From: Sabellastarte sp. h YS-2021 | Taxonomy: Eukaryota; Annelida; Polychaeta; Sabellida; Sabellidae | Length of the DNA: 64,000 nucleotides | Direction: 5' to 3' | Assembly: GCA_964017235.1 (NCBI GenBank) | Contig: OZ024934.1 | Span: 86,890,706-86,954,705, forward strand | In this document: positions 13,004 to 24,800 of the stretch, piece by piece | Numbering within the stretch: position 1 is the stretch's first letter | Layout of the letters: each line of letters begins with the position of its first letter | Made by a program: the position numbers and the translations under genes | Notes under the pieces: generated by a model | The model's database searches: none | What the model was told of the DNA's origin: nothing | Seen by the model: the letters and a program-made list of their open reading frames with translations, nothing else

Positions 13004-13292
13004 AGCATTAATATTATGACCTTGGGTTTTATAGTGAACTTTTACTTATATATATTTTCACCTGGTCTGGTTGGCTTGTTGTGTAATTATTTTGATAGTA
13101 CTGGGCCTCGTGATTTACTTTATCTTTTAGTATAACTGTCTTATTATTAATGGTTACTTAAATATTTTATGTTGACCAATACTGTATATTAGTACATTTT
13201 GATGTAGCCATACAAACATTTTAGTAGTAACATGTTATTGAATGTAATAAAAATATAATCCCATTGTTGTTTTTGGTGGGGGGTTGGGAATG
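13004..13292 (+). repeat. Direct repeat B2, 3' end of the second Ngaro-like element
   Basis: Second copy of the block at 10863-11150. It ends at the AATG core at 13289-13292, after which unrelated sequence begins. Confidence 0.85.
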
Positions 13293-13522
13293 ACAATAGA
13301 GTCTATTACAAAAGTCTGAGTTTAGGTTTGAAAATCCTGACTATAAATTCAGGAAGCATGTGAGAATTTCAAAGTTATTTATTTGATTGAAAAAGTTTAA
13401 TGTTTAATACCCTTCATAACAGTTCTCTGGCACAAAAATATTCATAATGCAGGGGAACAATGAACAAAGGTTTTGAAATAAAAAAAACAAAGGGTGTGAT
13501 GAAAAACAACTCTAAAACAAAT

Positions 13523-13559
13523 ACACAGATTGACTGAAATCTATTCAGTCAATCTGTGT
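13523..13559. repeat. Perfect 16-base inverted repeat
   Basis: The arms ACACAGATTGACTGAA and TTCAGTCAATCTGTGT are separated by 5 bases, so a perfect hairpin can form. It lies in repeat-rich intergenic DNA. It has no T-tract typical of a terminator and is probably the tip of a small foldback element. Confidence 0.6.
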
Positions 13560-14163
13560 AAACATGAACCATATATTTCAGTCATTACGTAAAATGATTG
13601 AACATTTTAGTCATTAGGCATAATGCAAATCTCTACTACGCCACTACCAGGCTACCCTCATATTTTTCAACAAGGTTTATTTTTTCAACAAGAGTGTTAT
13701 TACTTGAATATCAAAGACCAGTCTGATACTGGCCATAGGCTGTACAGTGGGTGTATACACATGCAAGGTACATGTGAGTGTATCTTACAGCACATGCAAA
13801 CCCAGGTCTCTCGTAAATTCCCTTTGAGATATAGATGAATTTGTAGCTATGCTGCCAGCGCGCAGAGAACATTTTCATTGTGGGATCTCTGCAACCTGAA
13901 AATTCTGTTATAAAATTGCATGTGTAACTTAACTGTGCCTAGCAAATTAGCAGATTTTTCTCTTCTCTGTAACCAGGACGTATGAGCATGTACGGTGTTG
14001 AAACTTTACAACAATAAGTCTTAAGCCTCTCTTACATCCCATCATACATGCACATAAATCCTGGTAACAGAGAAAAATCAGCTAATTTGCAAGCGACACT
14101 TAAGCTATACTTGCGGTTTTATAACAGAATATCAAGGTCACACTGACCCCCCAATGAAAATGT

Positions 14164-14520
14164 ACATTTTCTCTGCGTGCACACAGTATGGCTACAAACG
14201 CATTCATATCTCAAGGGAAACTTACAAGAGACTTGCTAGTGTTGCAAGATCTCACCTTTCACTTGCAGGGTTTGCACGTGCCGTATATTACACTCACGTT
14301 TACCTTGCATCCATATTAATCCACTGTGGGGCCACATTTTCTCTGCGTGCACACAGTATGGCTACAAACACATCCATATCTCAAACACATCCATATCTCA
14401 AGGGTAACTTACAAGAGACTTGCTAGTGTTGCAAGATCTCACCATTCACTTGCAGGGTTAGCACATTCCGTATATTACACCCACGTTTACCTTGCATCCA
14501 TATTAATCCACTGTGGGGCC
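14164..14520 (+). repeat. Tandem duplication, 170-base unit
   Basis: Unit 1 (14164-14333) and unit 2 (14334-14520) both start ACATTTTCTCTGCGTGCACA and end CCACTGTGGGGCC. Unit 2 is 17 bases longer because ACACATCCATATCTCAA is itself duplicated. Confidence 0.85.
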
Positions 14521-14650
14521 TGTAGCTAGTCGCAGACTCTTCTTTGAACTTAAAGTTGTGACACTCTTGTTGGGAGAATACACCTTGTTTACACGTGCTA
14601 ATCTCTGCTACCCCATAGCCAGGCCACACTCATATTTTTCAACAATATCT

Positions 14651-15238
14651 GGGGCGGATTTCACGAAAGGTCTTAACCCGGTCTCAGACTCAAACTTGAG
14701 ACTTTTGTCTCAAATTATTGGAATATTTTACTTGAGCCCATGGACTCAGCCTTAATTGATTTCACAAAAGGACTCAGTCTCAGCTTTGGCTGAGCCACTG
14801 GCTCAAGTGTTGAGACTGGTAGAAAGTGGGCTTAAGTTTTGTAAACAAAGGCTCAAATATGGCCGCCATAATTCTTTCTTCGCTTCAAAATTTGAAATGG
14901 CTGAAAATAGGGTACAAGTACATAAAACAACCCCCTGAAGTAGTCTTTGGGTGTTTTTACATGTTTACAAGGTTTCCCATTGCAAAATGGTATTTACCCA
15001 GAGATACTATGTGTCAAACAAGGAACATATATGTCATCAGTAGAATATTTTGACTACAAAAAATGGTCACATGACACAGAAAACCACTGTAGTTATTTGA
15101 TAAGCTTGGTCTCAACTGAGACCCCTTCTGTGAAAACCATTTGAGACAAAGACTTAGCTGAGCCAAAAGGCTCAAATTTGAGCCAGTGGCTCAGCCTGAG
15201 ACTGGGCTAAGTCTGAGACCTTTCATGAAATCCGCCCC
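14651..15238. mobile_element. MITE with terminal inverted repeats
   Basis: The left end is GGGGCGGATTTCACGAAAGG and the right end, on the other strand, GGGGCGGATTTCATGAAAGG, one mismatch in 20. The subterminal GGTCTCAGACTC... sequences also pair. It is about 588 bases long with no transposase. The transposon class is not certain because no clear target duplication was found. Confidence 0.75.
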
Positions 15239-15477
15239 TGCAGCACACTTATGTGTGTATACATGTATGATGGGATGTAAGAGAAGCTCTTGTTTTGGGT
15301 GTTTGAGTTGTGATGCAAAGCAGTTCATTGATATGTTTTCTGCTTTCTCTTTATCACCGAGATCTTCACCAATCAATAATATTATAGAACAGCAATTTTT
15401 CCCCATAGCACAGGCCTTCTGTTGTAGACTATCTTCCTGTATGTCAGTAACTATTTATATCTCCCTCCTGCGGCCGA

Positions 15478-16560
15478 AGGCCGTGGTCGGGAGATTATAA
15501 AAAGCCTTCCTTACGTGTGCGTCCATCTGTCCATCTGTTTGTCACATTTTTACATAAACCTTAATATATCATTCATTTATAAAATGATCTTCACCAAATT
15601 TGAAAAACAAAATGGCCGCCATAGCCAATTGTTTGAAAATCATAAAGGGGCTATAAAATCTTGAAATATTCCAGTTAGTTTCATCAAATTTGCACAAAAG
15701 CTATATGGCTAGAAAAGCTAGCCTGATAGTAATTTTGGCCTAGTTCAAAAACAAAATGGCCGCCATATCAAATGTTTAATATCAAATGGGGTTATCCTAT
15801 TAAAAAGGCCTTGTATCTCCCCTAATGTTGCTCCTAGAGGTTCGAAATGTGAAAACAACTTGTAGGAAGTAATGGCCTGGAAATCGTTTCCAGGTGTTGA
15901 GTTTGATCTTTGACCCCTGCCACAAAGTTGAATGGAGTCGTCACACTAAAACATTCTTGTTTCTCCCTTGTTATTGGTGCTGTGGTTTCAGAATGTAAAG
16001 ACAGACCACAAAAAGTGAATGCTGTGGTCGGGAGATTTAAAAACACCTTCCATATATGCATCCGTTTTTGCATCCGTCCATGTGCCCATTGGTGATGTTT
16101 TACATAAACCATAACATCTCATGCATTTATAAAGATAAGTTCACCAAATTTTCAGGGAATGCTTATGGCTATAAAAACCTGTCTGCAAAATTTTGGCCTC
16201 ATTTTTGAAAAACAAAATGGCCGCCATAGCCAATTGTTTGAAAATCACAAGGTGCTCTATATCTCGAAATATTCCAGCTAGCTTCTTTAAATTTGCACAA
16301 AAGATATATGTCTAGAAAAGCTAGCCTGATAGTAATTTTGGCCTAGTTCTAAAAACAAAATGGCCGTCATATCACATGTTTAATGTCAAACTGGGTCATC
16401 CTATTAAATAGGTCTTGTATCTCCCCTAATATTGCTCCTTGAGGTTCGGAATGTGAAAACAACTCATAGGAAGTCATGGCCTGAGAATCTTTTTCCAGGT
16501 GTTGAATTTGACCTTTGACCCCTGCTTCAAGGTTAAATGGGGTCATCACACTACAACGTC
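15478..16560 (+). repeat. 0.54-kb tandem duplication
   Basis: Two head-to-tail copies start at 15478 and about 16021, each opening GTGGTCGGGAGATT. Both carry AAACAAAATGGCCGCCATAG, then TTTGCACAAAAG and GAAAAGCTAGCCTGATAGTA in the same order. The copies are clearly diverged. No open frame spans them, so this looks like a dispersed non-coding repeat. Confidence 0.75.
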
Positions 16561-17713
16561 CTTATTTCTCCCTTATTATTTTCTAAATGTGTAACTCTTC
16601 CCTCCAGAATTCTCTTTTTATTCTGTGAGGCTTGTCATTTGGGCTTCAACTGACCTACTCTTTGGTCTTTGGCTTTAACCACCTTGCCACATCACTCAAC
16701 CTTCTCAATATTACCGTTGCCTTTTGACCCTGAGATTATGAGGTAGTTATAAGTTGCATTTTTTCTCCTTGAAATTTACAAATTCTTTTGTAAAGCATGT
16801 CATTCACTCTGTAATTGCAGTTACTGTATCGTCCCATGCCTTTTTGCATGTATTCAGAATTTTCTTTGACCTACTTAATTTTCCTGACATTACTGTATCA
16901 CTCTGTTGAGGTAGAAGTCTTGGTAGGGATATTGGTTGGGGTTGTAGGTGTGCTACATGATGATGACCTTATTGTAGTGACCTTGACTTGTTCAAGCTAA
17001 ACTTCAGAAAATGTAAGGTAGAAATCGATACTTGTTAGGGACATTGGTTGTAGGGGTGCAACTTCATGGTATGACCTTGGTGTAACTTTTGACCTTGGGT
17101 CTGCCAAAAATGTTCTACTGCCATGCTTGAGACATATTTCTCCTGTCACAAAGATATATAGATTGCAGCAACTGATTATTGTATGTTCTTTCACGTTATT
17201 GTTCTTTTACCTCATGTCCATCGGTAGCTATATTTCAGTTAATAAATTTTACAGGTTGATATATTCAATATAATTATTAATGCTGTCATTTTCTCCAGAA
17301 CTGTTTTGTTTTGATAGTTTGTCCTTGCACACATTTTGCCTCTGTCAAGTGTTGTTGCTCTTGTACCTTTGCATAACTTAATTTGTAAGTTCTACATGTA
17401 ATGGTGTCTTCATGCTATTTCCTTATGCTGTGGGGTACAGGCATCCCTTATGCTCTTTTCACCTCTTCTATATCTCGTGTCCAATGCTAATTCCGTAGAC
17501 TGTGTGGTACAACTTTACTTTGTTGATGAAATGAGTCACAGTTGATACATTTAATTTAATTTTATGCTGTCATTTTCTGTGATATGATTGCAGGTAACAC
17601 TTAATTCAAATCTACTCTCTCTACTCAAAATTTCAAAATCGTTTTACTGTTTGAGGAAAACTAAACATTGAATTATGGATGCAAGACAACACGAGATTAT
17701 GACTGTAGAAATA

Positions 17714-17719
17714 TTTATT
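17714..17719 (-). promoter_or_regulatory. Candidate polyadenylation signal
   Basis: TTTATT on the plus strand reads AATAAA on the gene strand, about 1 kb after the stop codon. A closer variant, ATTAAA, lies at 18194-18199. I cannot tell which, if either, is used. Confidence 0.25.
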
Positions 17720-18118
17720 CCAAATGGTAACAATAAACAATTATTTACATGCAAAAATTATCTCAAATGATAGAAATAAGTTTGTATTAACGCTGTCACT
17801 TTTTAAAAGACATCGTCAAACACTGTTGTTTACTAAATTTCTATAATTTTACCAGGTTAAGCTGACCCCTTCTAGATAAGATCACATCTAATTAACTTGT
17901 TTTTAAGTGTTACTTACGCTGTATCTGTATGACCAAGTCAATTTACAAAGTACATGGGAAGAGTATATTTAAACCTGTCACAATGGTACTTTGTGACCAA
18001 AAAAATTAACAGTAGGCAAACCTTATTAAAACTCCCTGCAAAGTCAAATACTTGGGCACATAATACGTGAAACATTTTGACACTGACTGTGGTGGAAATT
18101 AAAGTTAGCATCTTATGT

Positions 18119-18195
18119 CCTGTTCAATATCCTGGGTCACATTGGGACAGATCCTCAGCACTGTTTCTCGTCAGACTTGAACACACACAGAGCTT
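18119..18195 (-). mobile_element. SINE tail fragment
   Basis: On the minus strand it carries the family core TGTCCCAATGTGACCCAGGA followed by ATTGAACAGGACATAAG. This core is shared with copies near 24470, 26530, 36090, 36300 and 44930. Confidence 0.5.
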
Positions 18196-18715
18196 TAATA
18201 GTGGTGCAATTACAAGAACTAGTTCAATGAGAAAATAAGATATAACAGGATGCATATTGCAGCCTTATTTCACATTATACGTCAATGTGAATAAAAATCC
18301 AAGGTCATAGGTTGTTTCTCAAGTTAATGGTTTGTAAATACATTCTTATATAATATAATTTAGGTTGCAATTCAATGCTTCTACCAAACATAGTTAATAT
18401 ATCCAGCAATTTTGGCTGCTGTTTAAATACTAATAACTACAAATATAGAGGATTAGATGTAGCTATGTTAATACTGACTGTTAATACCACAGATGTACAG
18501 AGACATAAATCAGACGAGTTTGCAAATTTAAAACACTCACTCCTGAAAAAGAAAACATTTAAAGGAAGTAAATAATTATTAATAAAACTGTACACATTTG
18601 CAAACAAATACACAATTATGTATACTAACCAAATATATACATATATCAAGAGTATAACATTAGTGTCACAATTCACACTTTCTATTTAAAACCCCCAAGC
18701 ACAATTGTAAACTTT

Positions 18716-18839
18716 TCAGAAGTTTCCCATTTCAAATGGTTTGTACCATGTATGAGGTCTGAAGATTATTCGCTTAGGAGCTGTTTTCTTCACTACTATA
18801 TCATCTGGCATCTTCTTTTCTGGAAGTTTCTTGAATCCC
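18716..18839 (-). CDS. Exon 52: cytoplasmic tail and stop
   Basis: 124 bases starting in phase 2, then TGA at 18716-18718. The tail is short and basic (GFKKLPEKKM, VVKKTAPKR) and ends RPHTWYKPFEMGNF. YKPF fits the Y-x-x-hydrophobic form of an endocytic sorting signal, which is an inference from pattern only. No kinase or other domain is present. Confidence 0.88.
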
Positions 18840-21800
18840 CTGTAAAATAGAACACCAGCATATATATAAGCTTACATTCTTTTCCTTATTTTCCTTATCT
18901 CTCAAATTTTACCAAGAATAGTTTAATTCCTGAATACATTTTAAAATTTTACAGTAATGTATTTCAAGCTAGATGTAATAGCTATGCAGAGAAACAGGCA
19001 GTATAAATATTTTAGTTGTTGAGTTAGAATATCCAAAGGGTATTTAATTCCTGAAAATCTTTTAAATAGAATATTACAGAAATTAACTGTAAAGGGAACA
19101 CAACAGCTGTGCTGAACACAGGCAGCATTTATATTTTAGTGGGTGATCAGCATCAATTTTTTTTGTGAAAAACTACATAGAATATACACTTTTATTGCAG
19201 TTTTCAAAATTTTATTCTTAAAAATGTGTCCTTTCTTCCTCAATTGTTTCTCTGCACAAACCTTTAACTTACAGGTAAAAGAAAATTATTTCTCGTTTTT
19301 GTTGTTGTGGACTAACATGAAGGTATTGTTTGTAATTTTTAAAAATAAATTTCTTTGGCAAATCTAAAAAATAATTTGAAATTAATAGGAGGATAAGAAT
19401 TATGGGAAAATGCATATTAAATTCTGCATCATTTGTTTTCTGTTAACTCTTAATGAATTCAAGCCAAATTTTATTGTCTACATGTGTTATACATTTCACC
19501 TGGTTAGCGTATTATCAAACCAGTACTTACCTTGGTCTAATGCACAAAAGAAATGAAAATAAGAGACCAATGAAAAACACAGGAACGCCAATTCCAAGAA
19601 TAATGATTGCATTTCTCGTAGGCGAGGGATCTGAAATGCAAGAGGTACAGGAGATTAAGATTTGTGTGTATGCAGTGTAGGGATTACTCCATATTAATAT
19701 CTCCTGACTCAGCTTTGTATATTGATCAGTTTTGAAACATCATTACTACAATAAAATACACCATATGTCAGTTACAGGAGGTCTTGTTGTAGTTATATAA
19801 AACACATGTACAGTTAAATGTTTTCAACTAGAACTCAAGGAGAATTTCCGATTTCCTGGAATCCCAAGCCTAAACCGTCGTATACACCAATGAAGTTGAT
19901 CTAATCTGATCAGATAACAAAGCTGGAATTGTCATGACATATCATGTCTTTATGTACTGGAAAACAATACTTTGTAGTTCTTGTATATCTATACTCAGTG
20001 CAATATCTCCCTTGCAATCTGACTTAAAGCACTATTAGATGTATCCCAATTGCCTAAGTACAGCCCAACCTCTGGTAACTAACACTAATGCTAAATGAGT
20101 CTAGCGGATGACCGTTTGTCATTGTCCCTGGGGTTCTCTAGCCTGCCACTGGGGATAGTACCCAATGACAGAGGCCTGAAGTTTCTAGTGGTCATCCGAG
20201 TCACTATGCATCTGCATGTACCAGGTATTGAATGCAGATGCACTCCTAGGAGAGTGTGTTAAAGACTAGGCCACAGTGGCAGATACAATACAAGAAAGTA
20301 CATACATAATAAATTTTATTTGAAAGAATTCTCCAACTTTTATTGACAGCTAGCTTTAGGATATAGTAAAGCCCACAAGTCAAAATGAACAGAAGTTCCT
20401 TATTTCTGCTCTGAATTTAAAATGTTTCAATATTTCCTTCAGTTTGAAAAGTTCTTCTATCAGCGCACATTGCAACAGAACAGGGGCCATATTCAAGAAC
20501 AATACTTAGGGACCATTCCTAACATAGAGTTTCAGTATTATCTGACCAAGCAGATAACCAGATGAACGATAACAAATCTTTGTTTACAAAAAATAATCTG
20601 AGGAATGTTTCATGAATACCGATTAACAGGAAAACCTTCCGTTACTCATATCTAAGGTCACCTTTTCTAAGTACTGTTGATGAATACGGCCTCAGATTAG
20701 TGGACCCAGACCTTAAGAAGACATCTTGTTCTTTGTCCTCAATATTTTACTTCACAGGGTTTAATATTAATGGCCATGAAAAAGCACTGGACAGATTAAG
20801 CTGAGAATTTAGTCATTAAAGATGTTACCTTGATCTTTGCAGACAACTGACTCCACTCCACAGGTGGCTTCCTTCTCAGTAACTTTACCAGGAGGACATG
20901 GCCAGCAAAGTTCTCTTAACCCTGTTAATAAATTGTATCATATTAATCAATATTCAATTCTTCAATGCACATTGTATTGATGAACAAATTATTTTTTATA
21001 AGACTTCATGGAATTGGCCATTTCTGGTATGGCTTTTTCAGTTGCTAAAACAAAGGCAACAGTATATTTTATTGGAATTGTGTCAACAAAATTGTCTAAC
21101 CATACCAAGCAAAATGCTACTCTAAGAGAATAAAATTTCAAATCAATTTCAATTGCTAGGTAACAAATAAGATTAATTATGCTAAAAATCATTTTCAGTA
21201 GAATGAAGGGTTTATCAATCATCAAAGCACCCCAAAGTAAATTGAAATCCTGCAGTCTGCACCTTGTATTTTTTGTTCATCAGTTGAAATACCTGGAGAA
21301 CAAGACCCTGTCACACCAACAGAATATGGACCAAGCAATATACTGTGTAAGAGGATCAAATTTAAACTGAATTACTGCTTTCTAAAGATAAAAATATGAT
21401 GAAGTACACTTAAAATTTGCTTTCAATAGAATGAGGGATTTATTAATCAACAAAGTATCCCAATGTAAATTAAATTTTCGCTCCACTGTTGTCCTATACG
21501 AAACATTTTGAGTCATGTTTAGCTTTCATGTCTAAGGTGCTTATATATTTCCTGCTGAGTATAAAAGAAATGGAACCATACAGACTTTATTATCCTTGAA
21601 CCCCCCCCCCCCCCCCCCCCCAAAGGGGAGGAGCAAGGGTATTGTAAGTGGGTCTGTTACTCTGTTTGTGTGTATAAATAAAAACTGTACATCACATTGG
21701 GATCCACATTTTCAAACAAAGTGGGACCTACCTATGGTTCAGTACTTCTCAAATTTGACCAGGGTATTTATGTGGGTCGAATCTCCAGAATTTATTTTGC

Positions 21801-24800
21801 ATATTTTTTTTAATACTACACTTGGGTGAGGTTTAGTGCATTATCAGGCACCACTCATTTGTAATTAAAAGCTTACATTTTGACTTATATAAAAAAAATT
21901 ACCTCATGTCTAGCTTATATTTTGTAATTTATAAAACCAAATATGCAAATAAGACATTGTCAGGGACACCTGATGCCTTATATATACCAGTATTTCCTTT
22001 ATTCCCCAGTGTACACATGTTTTTTTTTATTTTCACAGTTTTAGATGTAACCTAAACACAAGGCTAAAGGATTTTATGGTGGTATTGAACAATTGTTACT
22101 GATTTACTAAAACATATTATTACTTTAGTATCACAAATCTTGACTGACCAGCAAGACTCCTTTATATGCATAAAAAAGTATTCCTTTGGGCATTTAATTT
22201 AATCTTATCAAACTTTTATTACAAATAATACCTTTACTAGCATAATCTAAGGAATTTAAGTAGCTTTTTAGTAGCAAAATAGTCAAGGAATCGGGACAAA
22301 ATATCGAATAATGGTGTGAAAAATTAGCCGAATATTGAATTACTGAAGAGAGTATATAAACAGTGTTTAAGGTACAGTGCATAAACAGACTTTCAAGTGG
22401 GGAGGATGAATAATGAAATAATTTTGTGGTGCAGGACACCGTCAAATATTTTATTTTTGTATTAATATTATGGCAGACATATCATCATGCATACAGGGCT
22501 AGTCACAATGGGGTTATATAAGTAGATTAACAAAAATCAAGGTTTTTTTCTAATCGTTTGTGATATAATCTTACACAAACTATTGCATATTATAAGTTAC
22601 CTACACAAAATCAACCAACTAGCAGCTTTATACATAAATTTATATTATTTGTCTGTATATACTGGACATGTAATATAAATAATAACATATTCAAACTCAC
22701 CTTCTGGTTGATAAGTATGCTTTGGGCACGGAACACAGCTTCTGTTGTTTATGTTCAGAAAATAACCAGGGATACAGTTATATTCTGAAATGTAAGTACA
22801 GGTATATATAACTTGCTGTTTAATAAAAATCTTCATAAAATATCAGCATTGGGTATATATAATGGCCATATTTTGTGCAATTACAGAGCACTTAACACCC
22901 ATATATATATATATTAGGTTTAGAGTGAAGCACAATACTTTGTTAACCACAACTAATTTTCTTGTGATCAACAGATCATCTTATCATAATATCATTCGAT
23001 GTTCACCAAATGATGTGATCATCACATCATCCAGTTATAATGATGAAATAAGTTGTGTTAATGAGATTTGCTGATCAAAAGACAATAAGTTGCTCTCATA
23101 AGATATTGTCAAGTTCACAAGAACTTCCCGTTATCCAAACTTGGTGATTGCTAAAATACAATTTATAATGTCCTTATTGGGACTCCATAAAGAGTTAAGT
23201 CAGTTGTTGATGCATGTATATTTTGGTACACTAGTATTGCTTCTATTATTCTTTGCTTTTATCAAGAGGGGTACATTTTTAACAGCTTCTATTGATTTGT
23301 TTGTCTGTTAAAAGAAATACTTGACATAATACTTTAAACTAAATCAGCATACAGTACAATCTATACAACTGGAACCTGAACTATCCATAGTAATTAGTGG
23401 TTTTTAAGCCAAACTTATACTTTTTCCTGAAAGAAAGACTCTGTTTTCTGACATTGGAACCTTAAACTTGATTCCACTTATAGAGTCTACTGTATTGAGA
23501 TCAGCACTTATAAAGCATTAAGACAGCAGTAAGACTATGAAATATTTTAAGCACTCATCAGACAAAATGCGAGGGCAATCATCTAATGAACTTCAGTATA
23601 CACACTTTTTATGTACTTATTCTTTGCATACTAAAAACATGGTACTAAAATTACAATCATAATTCAAAAACATATACCAGGAAAAGATGAGGGTTGTTAC
23701 TAAATTGGAGAACTGACAGATCAGGGTGATGTGCTGGAAAAGAAAAGTCAAATAGGTAAGTTTTGAGGTGTGTAAAAAATAAGATGAGTGAAGAAGCACA
23801 TCTAACGTGTTCACCTAAGGAATTTAAAAGTTTAGGACCAGAACAGCAGAAAATATTGTTAAAGTGAGTAGTAGAACTGAACTTTAAGCGGTCAATGTAG
23901 GGGTGTGAAAAAGTGTCTTGTTAAAAGTGGCACTTACGATAATCCCATGCTGTATTTGTATTGGTAATTGAAGTGTCTATTCTTGTTCCATTGTTGTATA
24001 TGGCAGTGAAAGTTTCATTTGAAATAGCCTCCATGACTCCATTTAGGGCCACAAGAGTGTCATTATAGGTCTCCACATTATCCAGAAGTATACTGACTAT
24101 GAAAGACAGAGGACTGTTACATCTGAAATGCACAAATACATCAAGCATTTATCATAAAAATTAATTTTGGGTTAATAGTAGCATAGAGCATATATTTTTT
24201 TGCCCTTACCCAAGGACCTTATTAGATATAGTGATTAAACTATTAAAATTACTGGGTTCTCACCTTAATGGTCCTGTGTTCAAACCCAGCTCATGACAAT
24301 ATCTTAGATTCACTCTGTAAACTGTACTTATATAGACCTTAGCTGCTGAACAGGATTGAGAAGGTCCTCAGGTGCCTAGTGGATTACCTGGTTGGGCATC
24401 TAATAACAGGCTGTCAGATATGTGTGGGTTAAAGTCCCAAGAGTTAAAATGCTAGGGACCTGTCCCAATATGACCCTTTGCTGTTGAACAGGATGTAAAA
24501 CACCAACTTTGACCTTTGAATGGGATTGAAACCTCCAGTATTGTTGTTATATGGTAGTCCAGCTTAAGAAATGATTTAAAAACCTTTAGCATTATCAACT
24601 TGTGCTGTCTTGTAATTTATGTGGAGTTTGAAATGTTATCTGTGTTATGCTGGTGTTCCACTGGAGCCGACCCTGTATCCGACTCTACAACTCTAGGGTC
24701 GGTTGTGAAAGTCTTGGGATCATAGAAAGAAAGACATGAAAATGCTGAGTTGGTTAAGAAATCCCAAACAGGACAGTACACTTACAGACAGGATGTGATG

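Larger units (their letters stand above)
6259..13292 (+). mobile_element. Ngaro-like tyrosine-recombinase retrotransposon, broken copy
   Basis: This copy of about 7.0 kb has the order A1, gag-like region, RT-RNase H, tyrosine recombinase region, B1, A2, B2. A1/A2 and B1/B2 are direct repeats about 98-99 percent identical, so the insertion is fairly recent, though it seems older than the first element. Both ends and the B1/A2 junction share the four bases AATG, as expected if the recombinase crosses over at a short common core. The copy is broken, with roughly five breaks. No methyltransferase region is seen, which fits Ngaro. Confidence 0.8.
13620..15290. repeat. Palindromic repeat region interrupted by a nested MITE
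   Basis: CAAATTAGCAGATTTTTCTC near 13945 recurs inverted as GAGAAAAATCAGCTAATTTG near 14072. GCCTCTCTTACATCCCATC near 14025 recurs inverted at 15268-15287, on the far side of the MITE at 14651-15238. CTCATATTTTTCAACAA occurs in direct orientation near 13655 and 14630. I read this as one old foldback repeat into which the MITE later inserted. No coding sequence is seen. Confidence 0.55.
16561..18715. other. Intergenic sequence and probable 3' UTR of the minus-strand gene
   Basis: No gene is seen. Near 16905-17100 two related stretches (AGGGATATTGGTTGGGGTTG and AGGGACATTGGTTGTAGGGG) suggest an old local duplication. The part next to 18715 is probably the 3' UTR of the large gene. A minus-strand SINE tail lies at 18119-18195. 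Confidence 0.5.

Noticed and set aside
14154-14529. Two overlapping frames with the same repeated peptide
   Set aside because: The peptide repeat follows the 170-base DNA duplication in a non-coding palindromic region.
18375-18575. 66-residue plus-strand frame downstream of the large gene
   Set aside because: Short, without motif, and in the probable 3' UTR of the minus-strand gene.
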